Shown here in pieces: positions 25,101 through 27,753 of a stretch of 27,753 nt of DNA (position 1 is its first letter; the number at the start of each line of letters is the position of its first letter). Location of the stretch: NCBI GenBank assembly GCA_910577825.1, contig CAJTOK010000051.1:1-27753 (forward strand). Direction: 5' to 3'. A model generated the notes under the pieces. It saw nothing but the letters and a program-made list of their open reading frames with translations. It did no database searches and was not told the origin of the DNA. The translations under genes were made by a program, and so were the position numbers. This DNA comes from an uncultured Lachnospiraceae bacterium (GTDB lineage Bacteria; Bacillota; Clostridia; Lachnospirales; Lachnospiraceae).

Positions 25101-25354
25101 CATGATATAAAGCAGTTAATATCTGTTTCATACCCCCTGTGTACCACAGCTATTACAAGCCTTGCCAGAAGTGCTGCTGCAAAGATAACCATAAAAACAG
25201 AAAAGCCAATGCTTTTGTCCTTATCCTGCACTGTACCAGCACTTTCCCTGCTGCCAGGTGCCTTGCCTGCCTGCCTTAAATACCCGCACATCGGTTTATA
25301 ACAGGCATACATGCCTATAATCCCTAAAATAACAATAAAACTCATATTTAACAT
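22160..25354 (-). CDS. Double GT-C glycosyltransferase with embedded discoidin-like domain (PMT-related)
   Basis: A 1064-aa membrane protein that appears to join two GT-C enzymes. Part 1 (about 1-445) has an N-terminal helix, then YETDINCFISW (acidic loop, Asp78), TDYPPGYMYILYVIG and HERYIFPAML, as in polyprenyl-phosphate-dependent mannosyltransferases. A Lys-rich linker and a membrane helix (about 491-510) follow. Residues 513-617 look like a discoidin (F5/8 type C) carbohydrate-binding fold: VEYSADGNNWTTL, ARYIKISIAAD, IHELVF. Part 2 (about 645-1064) is a protein-mannosyltransferase type: FDEIYHARTAYEM (Asp651/Glu652), ENTHPPLGK, WRFAGTLFG, and a 4-helix C-terminal part. It should transfer sugar from a lipid carrier to an envelope acceptor; the acceptor is unknown. 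The ATG at 25354 has GGAG 11 bp upstream. Confidence 0.88.
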   Translation of the reverse strand: MLNMSFIVILGIIGMYACYKPMCGYLRQAGKAPGSRESAGTVQDKDKSIGFSVFMVIFAAALLARLVIAVVHRGYETDINCFISWSDMVFNDGFGAFYKSESFTDYPPGYMYILYVIGAIRSIFGIAWDSPVSTLMVKLPAIIADMASGWLIYHIASKRLKETGAALLSAVYLFCPAVILDSAVWGQTDAVFTLCVALMCYLVTQNKLIPSYFVFAIGILIKPQTLIFTPVLICGIIDHVFLEDFNWNKFFKNLGFGIAAIFLTGLLMMPYGFSDALSQYTETLGSYEYASVNAYNIWALMGLNWAGQDGYLIGLTYKTWGMAAIILTVIVSIIISLRCKKNSSKYYFIGAFVVTCVFMFSVRMHERYIFPAMLLLIMCYSVRQRKEIYILYTILSAMAFYNIVHVLFFYDPGNFNRLEPATIWISAGMLITVAYMFYVTGKYYWNYTPEENEQKEIVAQARAGSAKKEKPKGNKNPVHASYVNARMEKTDYIAMFIIMAVYAVIAFMRLGHMEAPETGYSVVKDGEIFLDMGQETAIADMWDFLGYKNDPKYYVEYSADGNNWTTLCGEGSEWDAGSVFAWNQKELGINARYIKISIAADNWEDSIHELVFTDSNGNQLLPVNYEEYPVLFDEQDMFEGRKSNLNSTYFDEIYHARTAYEMIQGLYCYENTHPPLGKIFIACGVLIFGMNPFGWRFAGTLFGVLMVPAIYNLSKKIFKETWISIVTTLLFTFDFMHFVQTRIATIDVFVTLFIILSYYFMYCYTRYSFYDTDLKKMFIPLGLCGITMGLGWASKWTGIYSSAGLCIIFFAVMAQRFREYIYACNYPKGSTEGIEHRYIVENFHKKFLKTIGFCCIFFIAVPVVIYLLSYIPFNDGTDRGFLEKVIEAQKTMFNYHSQLTDGHDYSSKWYQWPIMYRPMWYYDGTVSETIREGISAFGNPLVWWAGIPAFAYMLYLVYKERDTKAAFLSIGYLSQYVPWFFVKRTVFIYHYFPSVPFITVMLGYSFYRIVKKHPQMKKAVYVYAALAIGLFILFYPVLAGKGISKEFAVRWLKWFESWVLLHTW

Positions 25355-25380
25355 GCCACAAAATTCTCCAATCTATATAT

Positions 25381-26289
25381 CTACATAAACTTCTTTACAT
25401 GCTGGTGCGTGAAAAGATGGTCTGAACAGTATTCAAAATTCCCTTCACATTTGGAACAGAACCTGAAATCAAGGTTTTCATTGTCAAATTCTGTCCTCCC
25501 GCATACAGCACAGCGGTGTCTTGGCATACCTGTATTCTGCTGTGTCTTTTTGCGGAAATCCCTTCTTCTGTGTATATCCTTTGGTGATATACGTTTGTAA
25601 TTGCGTGTTGAGAAGAAAAATACCAGGAAGTTGGCAAGTGCAACTACTATTGCCACAGCACTGCTTATATATAGTGCAGCATACTCACTTGGATAGCCAA
25701 AAACTAAAGCCTGTATTCCCCGGGCAAGGTTGCTTGCCACCTGGTAAATCATATAAATACCGTCAAGTATTGCAAGCCATTTAACTTTTACAGGTATTAC
25801 AAAATAAAGCAAAAACTGCATGTCCCCGTTTATTACCGCAAATGCAAAAAACATTGACCAGTATATATACTGGAAACCTGAATAATAAACTTCCAGGTGC
25901 ATTGGTGAAAGGTATAAAATCAATGCTGCCAGAATATTTAATATATATCCGAAGAAGAAATACAGGTTAAACCTGAAAGTCCCCCATGCCTGCTCCAGTG
26001 ACCTTCCAAAAAGGAAGAATAAATGTACCTGTATAGCAAAAAACAGTATGCTTAACAACATCCCAAGACCTCTTGAAAAACCATACGGCTCAATAAGGAA
26101 AGTAAAAAGCCGCCATACCTGCCCATGGAAGACTGCCCTCATGTCAAGGCACAGATATGAATAATAAATGCCAGGGTTTAACATTCCAATAGCAGCACCT
26201 GCACAATAAAGGACAATAACATACTTTATCAAATCAGGTATAGCATACTTTCCAAACTTTCTTTCCAGCTTATTTATAAACTTGTCCAT
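25381..26289 (-). CDS. Derlin/rhomboid-like membrane protein with C-terminal zinc ribbon
   Basis: A 302-aa protein with about six membrane helices followed by a cytoplasmic tail. HGQVWRLFTFLIEPYG in the first loop and FLFGRSLEQAWGTFRFNLYFFFGY recall the WR motif and helix pattern of rhomboid-superfamily derlins. The catalytic GxSG serine and its histidine partner are not visible, so it is probably a pseudoprotease. The tail has Cys260/263, Cys278/281, Cys288 and His291/295/297 (CAVC, CSKC, then YCSDH...HQH), enough for one or two zinc sites. ATG at 26289 chosen for GGAG 6 bp upstream; earlier ATGs lack spacing. It heads an operon with the glycosyltransferase 26 bp downstream. Confidence 0.75.
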   Translation of the reverse strand: MDKFINKLERKFGKYAIPDLIKYVIVLYCAGAAIGMLNPGIYYSYLCLDMRAVFHGQVWRLFTFLIEPYGFSRGLGMLLSILFFAIQVHLFFLFGRSLEQAWGTFRFNLYFFFGYILNILAALILYLSPMHLEVYYSGFQYIYWSMFFAFAVINGDMQFLLYFVIPVKVKWLAILDGIYMIYQVASNLARGIQALVFGYPSEYAALYISSAVAIVVALANFLVFFFSTRNYKRISPKDIHRRRDFRKKTQQNTGMPRHRCAVCGRTEFDNENLDFRFCSKCEGNFEYCSDHLFTHQHVKKFM

Positions 26290-26404
26290 AAAACTCTCCA
26301 TTCCTGCGCAAAACTTTAAAATTATAATAAAAGGCATGACATGCGCATTCTTATGCCCTTACTTCTCCAGATGGCATACTGGCATAAAAAACCAGTATGC
26401 CATA
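26290..26404 (-). promoter_or_regulatory. Structured leader of the rhomboid-like/glycosyltransferase operon
   Basis: From a predicted start near 26398 the leader is about 110 nt. It contains an 11-bp perfect inverted repeat (26372-26382 with 26392-26402, TGGCATACTGG and complement, 9-nt loop with a T-run) right at the start point. A second hairpin has AAGGGCAT (26353-26360) paired with ATGCCTTT (26330-26337), followed by a T/A-rich tract TTATTATAATTTT that resembles a terminator. Could be an attenuator or an operator plus leader; no known riboswitch class recognised. Confidence 0.45.
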
Positions 26405-26433
26405 ATTATAGTAATAGCAATAATCTTTGTCAA
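26405..26433 (-). promoter_or_regulatory. Full-consensus promoter of the long envelope/sporulation operon
   Basis: Minus-strand TTGACA (26428-26433), 17-bp spacer, TATAAT (26405-26410): an exact consensus housekeeping promoter. It starts right behind the LysM gene stop. Downstream genes to 18797 (six genes) are spaced 0-34 bp, so it can drive all of them. Confidence 0.85.
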
Positions 26434-26435
26434 AC

Positions 26436-27080
26436 CTAATCTGCACTGTTTTCTAAAATAAAATATGCAACACCTGGCAGCATATACATTTTATCAGGCT
26501 GGTTCTTTTCCCAGAACATATCAAGAGTGCCTTCGGAACGGTCTAAAATATCCTGCAGTGTGTCACCAGCCTGTGCAACATACTTTACCCACATGCTTTC
26601 CTGCTTTGTACTGCCATTCCATGCCATATTGCCCATAGGGTACATGCCATTCATGGAATTGTCCTGGATTCCGTTTACTGCCACCTGCCCAGGGCTTCCC
26701 CCTGCAGGCATATCCATATTTATCCTCATGCCCGTATCCCTGCCGCTGCCATTACCGTTGCCATCGCCATCATCATCGTCATCATCATCGTCGTCATCAT
26801 CCTTGTCATCGTCCTTATCGTCATCATCATCGTCATCATCCTTGCAATGCCCTGGCATAACTGCCATTCCGCCACAGCCCATGCCGCTGCCATTACCCTG
26901 CTGCCCTGGTTTTTTAACCGGAATACAGATTGTATCACCAATCTGGAGATTATAGACATCAATATATGGATTGGCACGTAATATAATAGCAAGGGGTACA
27001 TTATACTGCCTGCTTAAACTGTAAAGGGTTTCCCCCTGTTTAACTGTATGTGTTATACCGTTACAATACTCATAATTCAT
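26436..27080 (-). CDS. LysM protein with polyaspartate linker
   Basis: A 214-aa protein. Residues about 8-56 form a clear LysM domain (THTVKQGETLYSLSRQYNVP, then LQIGDTICIPV), which binds N-acetylglucosamine-containing glycans such as peptidoglycan or spore cortex. The middle is low-complexity: Asp81-104 (22 Asp and 2 Lys), then Gly/Asn/Met-rich sequence. The C-terminal part (about 166-212, YVAQAGDTLQDILDRSEGTL, then YMLPGVAYFIL) looks like a second, diverged LysM. There is no signal peptide, as in spore-coat/cortex LysM proteins such as SafA; a spore role is plausible. ATG at 27080 with GAGG 7 bp upstream. No convincing promoter recognised upstream. Confidence 0.85.
   Translation of the reverse strand: MNYEYCNGITHTVKQGETLYSLSRQYNVPLAIILRANPYIDVYNLQIGDTICIPVKKPGQQGNGSGMGCGGMAVMPGHCKDDDDDDDDKDDDKDDDDDDDDDDDGDGNGNGSGRDTGMRINMDMPAGGSPGQVAVNGIQDNSMNGMYPMGNMAWNGSTKQESMWVKYVAQAGDTLQDILDRSEGTLDMFWEKNQPDKMYMLPGVAYFILENSAD
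26769..26840. repeat. GAT/GAC trinucleotide microsatellite inside the LysM gene
   Basis: Twenty-four codons, 22 for Asp (mixed GAT and GAC) and 2 for Lys, in the order D8-K-D3-K-D11. The triplet pattern is prone to in-frame length change, so linker length probably differs between strains. Confidence 0.8.
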
Positions 27081-27186
27081 AATTCTACCTCACTTCATTA
27101 AATAAAATGCAGTCCGTATTACAATATATTCACACTGTGCCAAATAGTGCATTTGTGCGCTGCCATATATACCAGAACTTTTCATC
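27081..27186. other. Gap between LysM gene and IscB element flank
   Basis: No gene seen. This part is the upstream region of the LysM gene. CATTAAATAAAA occurs at 27096-27107 and again at 27190-27201; the second copy overlaps the promoter for the IscB region. A minus-strand frame at 27182-27364 is antisense to the RNA region and not credible as a gene. Confidence 0.5.
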
Positions 27187-27215
27187 TTGCATTAAATAAA
27201 ACTTTGTCATATAAT
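27187..27215 (+). promoter_or_regulatory. Promoter reading into the omega-RNA/iscB region
   Basis: Plus-strand TTGCAT (27187-27192), 17-bp spacer, perfect TATAAT (27210-27215). Predicted start near 27222. It lies upstream of the apparent RNA scaffold, so the transcript would begin in flanking DNA and include a guide-like 5' segment before the scaffold and iscB. Confidence 0.65.
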
Positions 27216-27254
27216 AAGGCAATATGAAGTTTTGTGACTAAACCTGTTACAATT

Positions 27255-27565
27255 TGCGGATGCCATAAATCCATACAGACTATATAAATACAAGCATCCC
27301 TAGAAAGAGGTATACTGTCAGCTACCCATCCCCTAAAGGGAATGGGCTTGTAAGGTAAGCCCATAGCTGACTAGCCTAAGCTTTAAATAGCTACGTTATG
27401 TAAGAATACATAGTTACCTGTGGATATAATGCCAAGTCTGCAGCTCTAAGAACAGTGGTTAAACAGTTCTATATGGGCAGGAACAGTGCTGCTGTTAAAA
27501 ACCTTACAATAACATTGGCGATGGCATATAACAGAATTTATTCTGGATTACTTAAAAAGTGAGGT
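27255..27565 (+). ncRNA. Omega RNA (HEARO-type) upstream of iscB
   Basis: About 300 nt of non-coding but heavily paired sequence directly precedes iscB. Visible stems: GGATGC (27258-27263) / GCATCC (27294-27299); GTCAGCTA (27317-27324) / TAGCTGAC (27364-27371) enclosing CCC-TAAA-GGG (27331-27340) and ATGGGCTT (27342-27349) / AAGCCCAT (27357-27364); TATGTA (27397-27402) / TACATA (27407-27412); AGAAC/GTTCT and AACAG/CTGTT hairpins around 27449-27500; and CAGAAT/ATTCTG near 27532-27545. IscB nucleases use such an RNA, with the guide at its 5' end and the scaffold adjoining the gene. Exact ends and guide are not determined; the outermost stem may be part of the scaffold or the guide-proximal region. 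Confidence 0.75.
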
Positions 27566-27571
27566 ATTATT

Positions 27572-27753
27572 ATGGTTTATGTATTAAACAAAAATGGTAT
27601 TCCGCTTATGCCAACTAAGCGTCATGGCAAAGTGAGAAGAATGTTAAAAAATGGACAGGCAAAAGTTGTAAAAAGATGTCCGTTCACAATACAGTTATTG
27701 TATGATACTACAAATTATACACAGCCAGTTAATTTAGGAATAGATGCAGGAAG
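27572..27753 (+). CDS. iscB: IscB RNA-guided nuclease, N-terminal fragment (continues past window)
   Basis: The first 60 codons of IscB, the HNH/RuvC nuclease family of IS200/IS605-type elements and ancestor of Cas9. The N-terminal PLMP domain is unmistakable: MVYVLNKNGIPLMPTKRHGK (PLMP at residues 11-14), then VRRMLKNGQAKVVKRCPFTI and QLLYD. It is followed by NLGIDAGS, the RuvC-I motif with catalytic Asp58. The bridge helix, HNH and remaining RuvC motifs lie beyond the window. The ATG at 27572 has GAGG 7 bp upstream, and the structured RNA region ends just before it. It is the only long plus-strand gene here, consistent with insertion of a mobile element. Confidence 0.93.
   Translation, partial: MVYVLNKNGIPLMPTKRHGKVRRMLKNGQAKVVKRCPFTIQLLYDTTNYTQPVNLGIDAG

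Larger units (their letters stand above)
27238..27753 (+). mobile_element. Left part of an iscB-carrying (IS200/IS605-superfamily type) element, cut by window edge
   Basis: The unit consists of an RNA-like region and iscB reading out of the window. HEARO-bearing elements are reported to insert next to ATGA or GTGA; GTGA occurs at 27234-27237 and ATGA at 27224-27227, so the left end may be near 27238, but this is an inference. No transposase is in the window; IscB elements are often non-autonomous. The right end is not visible. Confidence 0.5.

Noticed and set aside
26372..26402. Inverted repeat considered as the LysM gene terminator
   Set aside because: No T-run follows it on the minus strand and a consensus promoter lies between it and the LysM stop, so it belongs to the next operon's leader.
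26769..26840. Repetitive GAT/GAC tract considered as a CRISPR-like repeat
   Set aside because: It is a triplet microsatellite in a coding frame, with no spacers.
27096..27201. 12-bp direct repeat CATTAAATAAAA considered as a target-site duplication
   Set aside because: The copies are 82 bp apart with nothing element-like between them, and the second overlaps a promoter; AT-rich coincidence is likely.
27182..27364. 60-codon minus-strand open frame
   Set aside because: Antisense to the omega-RNA stems and promoter; no ribosome site or recognisable protein.

Overview
The window looks like a chromosomal segment of a low-GC, endospore-forming anaerobe of the Clostridia, most likely Lachnospiraceae. 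The reasons are a GerW (YtfJ) gene, a SpoVK-like AAA+ ATPase, the Firmicutes-type order rpmB / asp23-like / fakA-like / recG, AT-rich DNA, and strong GGAGG ribosome sites. Assignment to a genus is not supported. Nearly all genes lie on the minus strand. Clear exceptions are a 45-codon membrane-peptide gene and the start of an iscB gene at the right edge.

Layout, left to right. (1) 54-2360: a sugar-binding lipoprotein followed by a membrane diguanylate cyclase, with its own promoter and no visible ABC permease. (2) 2417-7701: an operon of a U32-family protein, a SEDS glycan polymerase and a class B penicillin-binding protein. (3) 7773-9915: rsmD, coaD, a DivIVA-like coiled-coil gene and zapA, led by a good promoter and closed by a terminator. 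(4) 10065-16137: a SpoVK-like ATPase with its own promoter, and an operon of asp23-like, fakA-like and recG. (5) 16173-16764: a divergent small membrane-protein gene, then rpmB with promoter and tandem terminators. (6) 16765-18800: a scar-like accessory zone. It holds two related long palindromic elements in opposite orientation, remnants of at least two genes (Uma2-type, HAD-type) and possibly a third, and an antitoxin/PIN-toxin pair in which the toxin is frameshifted. (7) 18797-26433: a long minus-strand operon starting from a consensus promoter with a structured leader. It encodes a derlin/rhomboid-like membrane protein with a zinc-ribbon tail, a very large double GT-C glycosyltransferase, two unknown proteins, a DUF2953 protein and GerW. 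(8) 26436-27080: a LysM protein with a polyaspartate linker. (9) 27187-27753: a plus-strand promoter, a structured RNA region and the first 60 codons of IscB.

The most notable system is the last one. IscB is the RNA-guided nuclease family ancestral to Cas9. It is preceded here by about 300 nt of intricately paired sequence that fits its omega (HEARO) RNA, whose 5' guide would come from the flanking chromosome. A consensus-like promoter sits in the flank, placed to transcribe guide, scaffold and iscB together. The next most interesting items are the paired palindromic elements, the GT-C fusion with an embedded discoidin-like domain, and the A7G9 tract directly at the antitoxin ribosome site.
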